Shown piece by piece: positions 19,739-30,400 of a stretch of 64,000 nt of DNA. The translations under genes and the position numbers were made by a program. Position 1 is the stretch's first letter. The number at the start of each line of letters is the position of its first letter. Under the pieces are notes generated by a model. That model did not search any database. It worked only from the letters and a program-made list of their open reading frames with translations, and was not told where the DNA came from. Origin of the DNA: Trichomonas vaginalis G3 (taxonomy: Eukaryota; Parabasalia; Trichomonadida; Trichomonadidae); the NCBI RefSeq assembly GCF_026262505.1, contig NC_067206.1:5546879-5610878 (forward strand), written 5' to 3'.

Positions 19739-20087
19739 TATTCAAGCATTAACATTATCGAATAATAATCCTTTGAATCATAATCAATAATAATTGACCT
19801 TTCACCAGTTTCTATCGTTTGTTTTATTTCTTTTTGTTCCCCACTATCCGGATCGGTCATTGTAATTGTTTTTGTTATAGTATCAGCTTTATCTTTAACT
19901 TCAATCTTTTTTCCATCGGGATATTTAAACCAAAATTCCAAAATTCGATATTGTCAATCTGTTCATATTTTAATCTATCAATTACATTTTTAATACCATC
20001 TGAAAATCTTATGAAATGGTCATTATATGGGTTTGATTGAACTAAATTTGAATGAAGTGAAATATAACCTGTTGATGAATATGACAC
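19735..20087 (-). pseudogene. hypothetical Polinton protein, broken
   Basis: Remains of a ~115-residue gene. The N-terminal part starts MSYSSTGYISLHSN. The C-terminal part has alternating charged and beta-like residues (KYPDGKKIEVKDK, ITMTDPDSG). No family is recognised. It is a fossil with about one break. Confidence 0.4.
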
Positions 20088-20233
20088 TGACTCATATTTT
20101 CTGAAAACACTAAAATTTATAACATGAATGAATTTCTTATTCGTTTGAATTTATGAATTCTTGAGGTAATTTATTCTAGTTTTATTTATCACTGGAAAAT
20201 AACGCTTTACCATATTTTAATCGTAAATAAAAA

Positions 20234-20942
20234 ATGTCAATTATCAATATTATTTTGAATAATAACTGTGAATTAAATTTAACAGTTAGCGGAATTTATA
20301 ATGTTACTCTCGTTTCTGTGAGTGGTAAATTTAATCCCATTCTTTTAGACCCTTCAGATTATATATCATTTATTAAAGATGACCTTGAAAAAACGTATGA
20401 TATGTATATAAATAATGTGATAGCGAAATGGGATATTAACATGATTTTAAGTTATTTAAATGAATCATTTATCGTATGTATGAAGAAAATTTTAAATCAA
20501 AACCCGATAAACTTTTTGAACTTGATGAAATAAATAACCTTATTAAATTTCCGCTGAAAATTAAATTTTGTACTCCTCATCTTCGTTCATTGTTGGGGAT
20601 ATTAAATTTTGAAAAAGATGTTGGGGATGTTTTGTATTCTGACACTGGTTCCAATTTCATTTTAATCAAATGTGATAAAGTTAATACCCCCAATGAGATT
20701 TTCACATCAAACATTAGACCCTAACTCTTACCCATCAATACAAAACATTTCATCCATCAACTTAAACACATTTTCTTTATCATATCCGTTTCAATTATCC
20801 GGGAATTCATTTATTCTTCATTCAAAAGATTTATCAAATATTAAATTTAAATAACTGACCTATTTGATTGTGATTTAGAATTTATGAATGAAATATTATG
20901 GCAATTTCAAATAGAGAAAATAGCTGATGAGATAACAGATTA
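20234..20942 (+). pseudogene. Polinton penton-like minor capsid protein, broken
   Basis: Remains of a ~235-codon gene that matches the penton-like gene of copy A in plan: a short beta-rich start, an LRSLLGI-type segment in the middle and a conserved-looking end. It stands 25 bp before the fibre-like gene. In viruses of this lineage penton and fibre are physical partners, so the neighbourhood supports the call. It is a fossil with about two breaks. Confidence 0.45.
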
Positions 20943-20967
20943 AATATTTATTTTTAAATCGTAATAA

Positions 20968-22376
20968 ATGATTAAACAACAGCAACCACAACAACTTAAG
21001 GCGCAAAGCGCCCAGGTCCTTCAGACCATTACATACGCCATATATGCATATAATTCAAAGACGGCAGAACAAACGCAAAGGTTGAAATATGGAGATTTGG
21101 AGATAGTATTGAAAAATGACCATTTCGAATTCGTTTGCAAAGGTGGTGCAGTGATATCAAATATAAAAGAAATTTTATTTATGAATTCTAAAATTAAAGG
21201 TATAACGGATGATATAACATCAATTCCACCAGAAGAACAGAGATATTACGCATTAAATGCATTTCCTAAAGTTTTGAAGATTGGAAGATTTAATTTAAAT
21301 GAGGAATTCATAGAAGGTTTCCTAAATGACATAATGAAGAGGCTGGATAAGGAATATGTGGATAGTGAGTTAATGAAGAAGGCAAATTTGGTTTATGTTG
21401 ATGAAAAAGATAATGAAATTAAAGAAAAGGTTGAATGGTATCATGAATGGACATTTGAGACTTTTAAAGTTAAAGCTGATACAGAATGGGTTTCAGAATG
21501 TTTAGACCTTAAAGCAGATAAAACTTATGTTAACGATGAGTTAGAGAAGAAGGCGGATAAGGAATGGACATTTGAGACTTTTAAAGTTAAAGCTGATACA
21601 GAATGGGTTTCAGGATGTTTAGACCTTAAAGCAGATAAAACTTATGTTAACGATGAGTTAGAGAAGAAGGCGGATAAGGAATGGACATTTGAGACTTTTA
21701 AAGTTAAAGCTGATACAGAATGGGTTTCAGGATGTTTAGACCTTAAAGCAGATAAAACTTATGTTAACGATGAGTTAGAGAAAGAAGGCGGATAAGGAAT
21801 GGACATTTGAGACTTTTTAAAGTTAAAGCTGATACAGAATGGGTTTCAGGATGTTTAGACCTTAAAGCAGATAAAACTTATGTTGATGAAAATTATGCAA
21901 AGAAGTCGGAAGTAAATGATGTGATTACAAGCATGAAAAATGAAATACTTCAAAGATTATATCCTGTTGGTTCTATTTATACGTCAATGAATTCAACAAA
22001 TCCAGAAACAATTTTAGGTTTTGGTACGTGGCAGCAGATTGTAGACAAATTCTTATACTGTGCTAGATATTCAAAGCAAACAGGAGGTTCGAAGAAAATT
22101 AAAGAAGCAAACCTTCCACCGCACACTCATACAGGAACTACAAACTTTTCTGGCGACCATAGACACTCATTAAGAGACCACCCATTATACAACTCAGACT
22201 ATGAAGCTGGTTATGACGTTTTATCTCCATCTTATAACGATTCAACAAAAAAGACTTTTCGACAAACTGAACTAGGAGGAAATCATTCACACACTTTCAC
22301 AACAAATCCAACAGGCTCGGGTGAAGATTATATGCCACCATTTATGACTGTATTCGCATGGTACCGAATGAACTAA
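20968..22376 (+). pseudogene. Polinton fibre-like protein with tail-collar-type head, broken
   Basis: Remains of a ~470-residue protein. Parts in order: Gln-rich start; N-terminal domain (to about residue 150); a shaft of 39-residue repeats (..FKVKADTEWVS..LKADKTYV..) likely to form a trimeric helix bundle; and a C-terminal head with YPVGSIYTSMNSTNPETILG, GTWQQI, HTHTG and HRHS. That head is strongly reminiscent of phage tail-fibre/tail-collar tips. Probable role: host attachment. The start contains a GC-rich mini-hairpin (21,000-21,012). It is a fossil with about one break. Confidence 0.65.
21445..21885 (+). repeat. 117-bp tandem repeat (fibre shaft), nearly 4 copies
   Basis: Units start at 21,445, 21,562, 21,679 and about 21,797 (last one incomplete). 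Neighbouring units are nearly identical at the DNA level, indicating recent expansion by unequal exchange or slippage. Repeat-number change in a fibre shaft would change its length. Confidence 0.9.
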
Positions 22377-22508
22377 ATATATTTTATGTCTGTAATTAAT
22401 TAGGTAATGAAGTAATGGATGAACGGCATAATTTAAATTTTTATTTTAGTATAAATGAAGATTCTACCATATGGTGTTATTGGAAGAGATAAAGATGGAA
22501 ACCCAATA

Positions 22509-23802
22509 TAGGGTGTCCAAAGGTGTGTTTAGCACAAACCTGAATACTGCGAATAGAAATAAACAAGTTACATATATATAAAGTTTATTTAAATATAATC
22601 ACCATTGGATTCAATCACGCGTTCGCAGCGATCGATCCAGGCTTGAAAGACACGCTTATAAATCATCATGAGAAAATTGCTCAAATTGCTCTCTTACAAA
22701 ATTTTCAAGATCATCTGGACTCGCGAATTCGCGTCCTTCAGCTCTCTTTTTAGCGTGCCGAATAAATAAAAGTCAGAGGTGCAATATCAGGTGAATAAAT
22801 TGGGTTTGGAACAACTTTGACATTGTTTTCCACAAGTAATTCATTACCTTATGACTTTTGTGAACTGTTGAATTATCAAAATGAATTGCAAACTTTTGTT
22901 TTTGTTGTTTGGATTTCTCAAACTCATCAGAATGATAATTTGAGTAAGAACATTGTCAATTAGATACTGAGCATTCATCGTATTAGGTTTTTGAAGAATA
23001 TCAATTGCGATGATGCCATTCACGCCCCAAAAAAACCGACAACATCATCATGTGGTCAATTTTTTTCTTCGGAATGTTTGCGGATTTCATCCTTCGGATC
23101 CACATTATTTTGGCTTCTGTTGCATATGAAAACCAAGACTCGTCCCCTGTTACTAAAAAGCGAAACTTCTTGATTGATACGCACCCAATATAGAGAGAAG
23201 CTCTTTCGAAGATTGACTCTAGATTTTTTTTTGAACTGAATTAAGTTGGCGGAACCCAACGTGATACGCTAGTTTGTAGTTCAAATAATTGTGCAGATAA
23301 TAACTGACTGTTGTACGTGGTATCTTTGTCATCTCCTCTATCCTTCTGAGTGATGCTCTTGGGTCTTCATCTAGCGCTTTGAAGAATTGCTTTGATTTTT
23401 CTTTGATCCGGCGATTTTTTGTCAATTTTTATGATGGGCGCCTTTTTGTTCATGAAGTGATACATCCTAACATGATACGTTACAGTGGAATAGCTAGGAA
23501 CATCCATACCGAAGCATTTTACCAATGTCTCGTATATTTTTTTACAGTCTTTGCATTTTTTTGCAAGAGCGAGGATGTTTTCTTTATGATTCATTAAAAA
23601 AATGAAAAAAATCCCGCCAAAATTTCCCGCGAAACCGCCTCTTGTCTCAAAATTCATTTTATATCCCGGCATGGCGCCAAAATACAACATACTCATCATA
23701 TACATATATTAATATTTTTTATTATATATTTATAATCAGCATATATCTCCTTTAATAGTCTCATATAGAGCGCTGTGCTAAACGCACCTTTGGACACCCT
23801 AT
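22509..23802 (-). mobile_element. mariner (Tvmar1-type) DNA transposon inserted in Polinton B
   Basis: A 1.29-kb insertion with inverted termini TAGGGTGTCCAAAGGTG (left) and the matching CACCTTTGGACACCCTA (right), flanked by TA. The transposase is on the minus strand. Size, TA target and termini fit the Tc1/mariner superfamily; T. vaginalis is known to carry the mariner Tvmar1, and this is probably a copy of it. It is younger than the Polinton that it interrupts. Confidence 0.88.
22589..23594 (-). pseudogene. mariner transposase, frameshifted
   Basis: About 335 codons from the likely start MNHKENILALAKKCKDCKKI. The N-terminal helix-turn-helix region and a second one (RASLRRIEEMTKIPRTTVSYYLHN) are clear. 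The end ..FQAWIDRCERVIESNGDYI has the mariner terminal signature (W..R...I...GDY). The middle, where the catalytic DD34D residues lie, is spread over several frames with stops, so this copy cannot make transposase. Confidence 0.8.
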
Positions 23803-23873
23803 ATTTGATCCAAAGTTAAAATTAAAGTTACTGACAAGACAACAACTTGAAAAGTTGCTGAAACCAAAACAGG

Positions 23874-24437
23874 ATGAAAAATGAGAAAATGAGAATGTGT
23901 CAGCAGTTTAGGAAAGACTTTAGAAAGTTGTTGGAAAATAAGTCCTGGGAAGAGTATTATAAGGCGTTTTGTGAAGAATATAGCAACCGCCGGAATTCGG
24001 ACTGTTGCTTTTTATACAAAATTCATGCAGGAATTCCTGATGAAATCAAACAGGTTAGAGGAACGTATGTAGACCCAAGACTTATAAACTATATAGCAAT
24101 GTGGGCTTCTCCAAAATATTGCATAGCAGTTGGAAAAATTATGGACTCCATAGACAAGAAAGTTCATGAGAAGTTAGATGAAGAAGAACTCGAAGATACA
24201 GTAGAAAATGCAAAACATTTGTTTGAAGAAGAAGTTAGAAAAATGCATGAAAAACAATTAGAACATGAACGTGAGATATGTTATGGTTATAGAGATTCTC
24301 CATACGAACTAGACCAATGGGAACAAGAAGATTTAAAGAGAGAATTTAGAGAATATGAACTCGCTAAGATAGCATTAGAAACTGCAGAAAAGAAGTTAAA
24401 AGTTTGGGGTCGTTTTGTACAAAAATATTGTGAGTAA
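23874..24437 (+). CDS. KilA-N-like DNA-binding protein in Polinton B
   Basis: A 187-residue product. Residues ~25-110 contain GTYVDPRLINYIAMWASPKY followed by a short helix ending GKIMDSI, which matches the KilA-N domain pattern (..Yv.p.L..hva.W.S..fa..v..i). KilA-N domains bind DNA and are common in large DNA viruses and their relatives. The remaining C-terminal ~80 residues are a charged helix (EKQLEHEREI.., LKREFREYELAKIALETAEKKL). It looks whole and starts inside the end of the mariner-split ORF. Confidence 0.7.
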   Translation: MKNEKMRMCQQFRKDFRKLLENKSWEEYYKAFCEEYSNRRNSDCCFLYKIHAGIPDEIKQVRGTYVDPRLINYIAMWASPKYCIAVGKIMDSIDKKVHEKLDEEELEDTVENAKHLFEEEVRKMHEKQLEHEREICYGYRDSPYELDQWEQEDLKREFREYELAKIALETAEKKLKVWGRFVQKYCE

Positions 24438-24714
24438 ATGAACCATTTATTTTTATTGACTCCACCTCTTCACCTCAATTATATTTTTGGTCAAAGCTTC
24501 CACGAGAGAAAAGATTCCTCATTCGCTAAGGATTCCAAAAATGAAAAAATCATTGATTTCGGCTGAGAAAAAACGGCAAAACCCTTCTTCCACGGGAACA
24601 AAGAAATAAAGAAGAAATAAAGTAAATTTTTTATTTATTCCCGTGGAAGATAGAGCACTTTTATGACACTTTTATTCACGACAAACAAGACAAACAAAGA
24701 AAATAAGAAAATAC

Positions 24715-24787
24715 GGCGCTGTCGCGGTTCGAACCACAGACCCTGACTCCTCCATAACACCACCTTAGACCACTGTGCTACGTAGCC
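24715..24787 (-). tRNA. tRNA-like relic (possible Ser-GGA type)
   Basis: On the minus strand a good A box (TAGCACAGTGG, followed by TCTAAGG) is followed after 30-odd bases by a perfect B box (GGTTCGAACC), and the overall length is 73 nt. The T-arm, anticodon-arm and acceptor pairings are poor. With U33 in place the anticodon would read GGA. It is therefore probably a degenerate tRNA or tRNA-derived polymerase III element and not a working tRNA. It is much richer in G+C than the flanking element. Confidence 0.4.
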
Positions 24788-24885
24788 TGTCGACATAAGA
24801 TTTTATAAATTGCATATTTGACGTAAATTTATTTCCATCTGGCTTCCCACCGCATAAGATATTCATACGTGTTTGTAAGACATTC

Positions 24886-25116
24886 ACAAAACATATACGA
24901 AGAAGTTTTGACAAAGTGTTTATGTTTAGTTTCGATGAAATCATGACAAAACATTTACGATGAAGTTTTGACAAAACATTTACGATGAAGTTTTGACAAA
25001 ACATTTACGATGAAATCATGACAAAACATTTACGATGAAATCATGACAAAACATTTACGATGAAATCATGACAAAACATTTACGATGAAGTTTTGACAAA
25101 GCATATACGATGAAAT
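24886..25116. repeat. 25-bp tandem array, about 9 copies
   Basis: Unit approximately ACAAAACATTTACGATGAAG plus five further bases, with two alternating tails (GTTTTG and ATCATG types). The central copies are identical or nearly so, and the ends are more diverged. There are no spacers, so it is a satellite-like array and not CRISPR. Confidence 0.9.
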
Positions 25117-25146
25117 AACTGATAACAAAATTTTATTTTTATATAA

Positions 25147-25287
25147 ATGGATACCCCACAAGCTCAAAATTTACCACGAATCATAACAAGGGGAAAAATG
25201 ATAAAAATGATGCAAGAACTAATTAAAAACAACAAACCACGAAAACCGAGAAGATGTGGTTATGCAGTAATGATGGAAAGAAGATGA
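25147..25287 (+). CDS. 46-residue basic Polinton protein
   Basis: Starts right after the tandem array (MDTPQAQNLPRIITRGKMIK) and ends in a basic Arg/Lys-rich tail (KPRKPRRCGYAVMMERR). No family is recognised. The charge suggests nucleic-acid binding. Short, so support is limited. Confidence 0.35.
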   Translation: MDTPQAQNLPRIITRGKMIKMMQELIKNNKPRKPRRCGYAVMMERR

Positions 25288-25397
25288 GGAATAAAAATTA
25301 AATTTGGATAGAGTTTAAAAATTCATCTTTATTAAATTCATCTCTTCCAATCAATTTATTTATTCTATTAAATTCTTTTATTTTTGCTTCACTCAGT

Positions 25398-25592
25398 TTA
25401 AGGATTGAACGGTAAGTTTCTAATTTTTCGATTATTTCTTTCTCTCTTTATCGTTTCAGCCCCACCGCATTGCGGCTTCTTTTTGTAATAGCATATTTTT
25501 GATTTAATTCTGTTTAGTTTCTTTTTATATTCATCGTCTGGACTCTGAATCTTAATTGAATCGGGACTCTTGGATGCTTTGTTGTCACTCAT
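25398..25592 (-). CDS. 64-residue basic Polinton protein
   Basis: Small Lys/Ser-rich product (MSDNKASKSPDSIKI.., KKKLNRIKSKICYYKKK) directly downstream of the integrase remains on the same strand, 16 bp after them. No family is recognised. It could also be a detached tail of a neighbouring gene. Confidence 0.3.
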   Translation of the reverse strand: MSDNKASKSPDSIKIQSPDDEYKKKLNRIKSKICYYKKKPQCGGAETIKRERNNRKIRNLPFNP

Positions 25593-25608
25593 TTCTTACG
25601 AAATAAAA

Positions 25609-26720
25609 TTAAATATTATTTAAATATAATGGAGTAATAAAATAAATTGGAATTTCTATTAATTTATTGTCAACTTCAACTAATACATTACCGTTAATAT
25701 ATCTAACAAATTCAGCTATTGTGTCAAATCTTCGTCTTCTTTTTGTCATTGATTTATTAGTTTTCCATAATCGAGATGAATCAAACTTTATCCCTTGTTT
25801 AAAATTCATGAGCCCCGAATTAATTTGTTCACGTTTAACATCATTCAACCTTTCCATTTGCTTCTAATATATTCCCATTCTTTTGAAATATCATTTTCAT
25901 TTCCACTGGTTTCATGTTTATAGTTCTATGCCATGTATTATTGTAATAATATTCTAACTGCTGTATGATGGAGTCATGATTTCCATCCCAGTATATCTGA
26001 CCGTTAACTCCTAACCCATCTCTAAGAGTTCTCATTACCGCATCAACTATTTTATTATGAACGTATATGGAGAGGATGAAAAGTAAAAATTAATTTGGGA
26101 AATAATGAGCCATAGCTGCCTGAAATCCTTTATCACCATCACCCCTTATATTATCTACTCTTTCATGATCTAGTAAGTATTGTATAGCTTCTTGTTTCCT
26201 GTTCTGTTTTCCCTTTCACCGGAATGCAATATAAATATCTGGTGTTAATGTTAATGGCAAAATAATAAGTAACGTTTCCTTTTGAATATTCTAAATGATC
26301 GATTTCGTATGAATATGGATATGGTGCAAATGAAGGGCGACTAAATTTTTCCTTTAACGGTTGAATTTTTGGGTCAGTTGGTTTATTTAATATTTGAAAT
26401 CCTTTTTAAAATCTTTTTGCTTCTTTAATGTTTGAAATGGATATAATAAAGTGAATGATGAAGGATTAACTGAAGGAGGAGGTACTACCGTTGGAGGTTT
26501 TGGTGTTGTAAGTGGTTTAATTTTATCTGCTTTGATTTTGGATGATGAAGTTTTGGATTTCATTCCTCCTTTCATTAATTCTGATGTATTCTATTCATTT
26601 GTTTTAAATATGCCGTATATAAGGTTTGATATACTTTCCCGCTTCGAGTTTATGTTGAAGGATGAATTCCAAAAGTTGATCTTCATTTAAAAGTCGGGCT
26701 GATGGTTTAACTAATGAATC
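25609..26720 (-). pseudogene. Polinton integrase (retroviral-type, DDE), broken
   Basis: Remains of the c-integrase that inserts the element. Recognisable pieces include a catalytic-core region whose end reads LEYYYNNTWHRTINMKPVEM, typical of the last core helices of rve integrases, and a basic C-terminal domain. The product would have been about 350-370 residues. It is a fossil with several breaks. It shares a short segment with the fibre-like gene (see findings). Confidence 0.65.
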
Positions 26721-27344
26721 ATAAATAAAGCTTGTGCTTCATTTATGGTCTGAAGGACCTGGGCGTTTTTGCACCTTTAGCTGTTGAACATTTGCTACTT
26801 TCTCTTTGTGTTGTTTTCGGCTTTCTTCTTTGGCTTTTGTTCCTTTGGCTTTTGCGGCTCAGGATTATATAATTTATATATTCATCATATCTTCTTCTGT
26901 TAATACTTTATTTTTGAAATCTTTCAATTGTTTAAGTTGTGATTTAGTTTTTCCCTTTGTATATTCATATTTTTTAATTTTGTCTTTAAATTTTAGAAAT
27001 TATTTTATCATGATATTTCAAAATTTCATTTTTATAATACGATAATAATCCATATCATCACCCGTTATATTGTTATTATGTTTTTGGAGATATGCTTTTA
27101 AATCGTAATAATCAAGAAAAATTTGATTAAATACTAAATCAAATTAAAATTTCTAAATCTACATTATCCATTTATATAAAAATAAAATAAATGTTTTAAT
27201 GGTGCCCACCTCTTTGATCATAGTATCAAAACCATTATTTACATATTGAATCGCATCATTAACGGTTCCTTTTGTCTCTTCTGTGGCATTTTATTAAAAA
27301 TAAAATTTTAAATTCATGACTCAACCCTACGTTTTTAAATTGTA
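26721..27344. other. eroded part of Polinton B
   Basis: Low-complexity, Lys-rich coding-like scraps on the minus strand that continue upstream of the integrase remains, with no readable gene. Nothing else is recognised. Confidence 0.4.
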
Positions 27345-27485
27345 TTAAATAAATGGCATACAACATCCATTTTCACAACATACAGCCTTAGTGTGTGCTC
27401 CTGTTAATGCAGTCTTACCGATTGTTAAGCGAGTCATTGACCCGTTTTTAAGTTGTAAATTAATATTCTGACCATCAAATATCAC
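27345..27485 (-). CDS. possible 46-codon Cys-containing Polinton ORF
   Basis: An open frame (without a clear ATG) ending ..AVCCENGCCMPFI, with paired cysteines and a hydrophobic C-terminus. It sits just downstream of the PolB remains on the same strand. No family is recognised. Weak support; it may be a chance frame or a degraded gene. Confidence 0.2.
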   Translation of the reverse strand: MIFDGQNINLQLKNGSMTRLTIGKTALTGAHTKAVCCENGCCMPFI

Positions 27486-27492
27486 TTATCAT

Positions 27493-30400
27493 TTATATAT
27501 CCAAATAATTTTTAGGTGTTAATTGTTTATTTTGTCGTAAACTAACACCTTTCATTTTTTGTGCAATCTTTTTAAAATCACTTCCATCAATTGAACCGTT
27601 GAATGATGTATAACACATTGGGCATAAAGCAACCATGTTATCACCTTGTTTCTCAATTGCTAAACCAATAACTTCTTCTCATGTGCTTTTCTTCAGCTTT
27701 ATTCTCTTATAAGGTTTAAATTTCTCATCAAACAGAAGAAATCAAATGGTGCGAATTTGAAAATGTTTTTATCATAAAATTTTTTATCGGTTACAATTGC
27801 TTGAAATGCTTGAGTGTTAGGAAGATTTGGATCGCCAGCGATTGCCCAATAAGATGAATCAGTATCACCTTCAATGAAATGAAAACGATTAACATTCATG
27901 CATTTATACATAAAATCATAAATGAAAACCAAATACCAGTATTTATCATTATCTAAAGTGAAGAATGCCTCTTGTAAACATGTATCACATCTATAAAATC
28001 TATCTTTAAGCATCACTTGATACGTATCCTCTCCTATTTCTCTTATGTTTTTAAACTTATTTGACATACATGCAACGCGTGCCTTCTGTGCATTCATTAT
28101 TTTAGTCTTTGCGTAATTTTGTGGTGTATTCATTGCATCGTAACCATATGATCCATTAAGCGAAATCTTGCAAAATAAACTTTTTCCTTTATTTCTTCTA
28201 ATTCAGCCTTTTGTCTTTCGTTCATAAATTTGTTCGCAAATTCATTAAAACAAGTGTTTTTAGTAAATGTTAAAATTGATTGAATATCATCGATGATAAA
28301 ATGAAACTGTCTATTAGATACCATAGATAATAAGAAGAAAATGGTTGATATTGGTTGTGTGTTGATGCTAACTGAGTTAATTTCCTCTGTTTCTGGTCAA
28401 CTGGTAGATTGTTTGATTTCATGTAATTATACATAAAACTGCCAATTGTTTTTTCATCTGTGATAATATCTAAGTTTCTTATTATTGGTAAAAAGTTTAT
28501 GTAATCATTAACGTATTTTTCATCAATGTGACCCTTTACTTCAGCCACGAATAAAGTATTTTTCTTCTTAATTATTCCCAGTGCTTTTGCTTTCTTTGTT
28601 GCTGTATCACAAATGATAACACCATTCAATCTTCCCGGCATATACATTTTATGGTCAGTATATTGAATGAAATCATGAGGATTAGATGAAAATGATGAAG
28701 GATATAATGAATTAAAATCAACACCAACGAAATGAGTCATAATGTTGGTGGTGTCCTCATTTGATACAGTTTTAGTTTCTGGACTATATGAAAGTTTATT
28801 AATGTGCGTGATTCCTTTAAGATTTACTCTATGTTGAACATTTGATAGACCACCAGTAATTCCATTACGGAGAATGTGATAAGCTTCAACTGAATCTAAT
28901 GTCATTGGTAAATTATTTTTTAATGCATAATTTCTTAAATTGATTCTTAAACGTTGAACATCTTCATCTTTATTTGATTTTACGACATTGCAATAACAAC
29001 ACATTAACTGACAATTTTCTTTGGTATGTGGTTTTTCATTATCGATTCTATCCAATGTTGGTTTATTTGCATATGTAAACGCTTTACCACACATTTTGCA
29101 TTTAGATGAAAGGATTAAATCGTGATAGTATTGAAAATCATCCATTGAAACATTATTTTTAGTATCTCTTTCTGCTTTTTCATCTTGTTTCTTATATGAT
29201 TCAATTTTATATTTCCAATACTTTTTCGTTAATTCAAAACTTGATTCTATCTCTTCCTCGGATATTTTTCATTAGGATTAAAGTCTTTATATGCTAAAGC
29301 GTAACGAATCATTGAAGCATTCGATGATAAAGAAAGATTATGAAGCGTGTCAATTTTATAAACAAATGTTTCTTCAATAATTTTATCGATTGGGTCAATC
29401 ATAATTTCAACATCTTTATTGCAATAATGAATAAAATATTCTAATCTATTCTTAAAATTTTTAGCATCATTGAGATATATTTGATAATCACTATCTGATA
29501 TAGTTTCTTGAGTTAATGCTGAATAAAATGAATCTTGAGTGAATGGTTCCACTTTATATAATTCTTCTTCGTAATTTTCCCATGTGATGAATTGATAAGG
29601 GAAAAAGGATTTAACACGTGATTTATTGTTTCCGAAATCTTGAGTGAATTGGTCTAATGTCCCACCCGCTATATAATTTCTGATGTCAATAAATCTCAAT
29701 TCATATGGAACGTTTGTTTTCTTTACAATGATTTGCTTAAATTGTGAAGATGAACCCAGCATTGATTTTATTTTCCATTTTGCAGTGTTTAAATCATGAA
29801 GAATTAAATTTAAATCAAACTTTCCCGAATTAAAACCTATGATATTCACTTTATTGAATTCCTCATCTAGAAGTTCTTTAAATGCTTCCTTCTGTTTTTC
29901 ATTTAATGTATGAGACAAAGTCCCCACCGTTTGCGGCTTCAATAATTCTTCATATTGTTCAATATTTGATTTAGCAACTAATGAACAGGTTGAAAATAAA
30001 AACTCAATCCAATCAGAAATAAAAGAATCACTCGAAGTTAAGCAAAAATTCCTCGTATATGTTTTATCATTTAATTTAACCGTTGATGATACCATGAATG
30101 GTTTTAAGTAAGCGTTCAAAGTTGCACACTCAGAAAGTTGTAATTCTTCTTTAGTCTCTAATGTTTCAAAGTCAAAAGTAATATAATATCTTGTCGGTTT
30201 ATAATATTTCTGCAAATTGTGAGCTAATAACCACTGATATATCTTCTGTTTCATAATGTGTGGTGCATATGGTTGCTGTGTCTTTTGCAACTGAACGTCT
30301 TGAATTAATCTCCCATTATTTTCTTTACATTTCTCACAATGCTTTAAAAATCTTCTTTGGTTTTTCCTTTCTGGATCATCACGGATAGAATAAACTTCTT

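Larger units (their letters stand above)
22455..23884 (+). pseudogene. small basic Polinton ORF split by a mariner
   Basis: A short ORF of the same kind as the LPYG-bearing basic protein of copy A begins at 22,455, right after the fibre-like gene. It is interrupted by the mariner at 22,509-23,802, and its remainder resumes after the insertion. The end overlaps the start of the KilA-N-like gene by about ten bases, so these genes were tightly packed before the insertion. Listed as a fossil of the Polinton. Confidence 0.5.
24438..25146. other. non-coding hinge of Polinton B
   Basis: Lies between the virion-side genes and the replication-side genes. It contains a 12-bp perfect inverted repeat (CTTCCACGGGAA at 24,587-24,598 with its complement at 24,638-24,649), a tRNA-like relic and a 25-bp tandem array, each listed separately. 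No credible protein gene. Confidence 0.6.

Noticed and set aside
24886-25116. CRISPR array.
   Set aside because: 25-bp units follow each other without spacers in a eukaryotic virus-like element; no cas genes.
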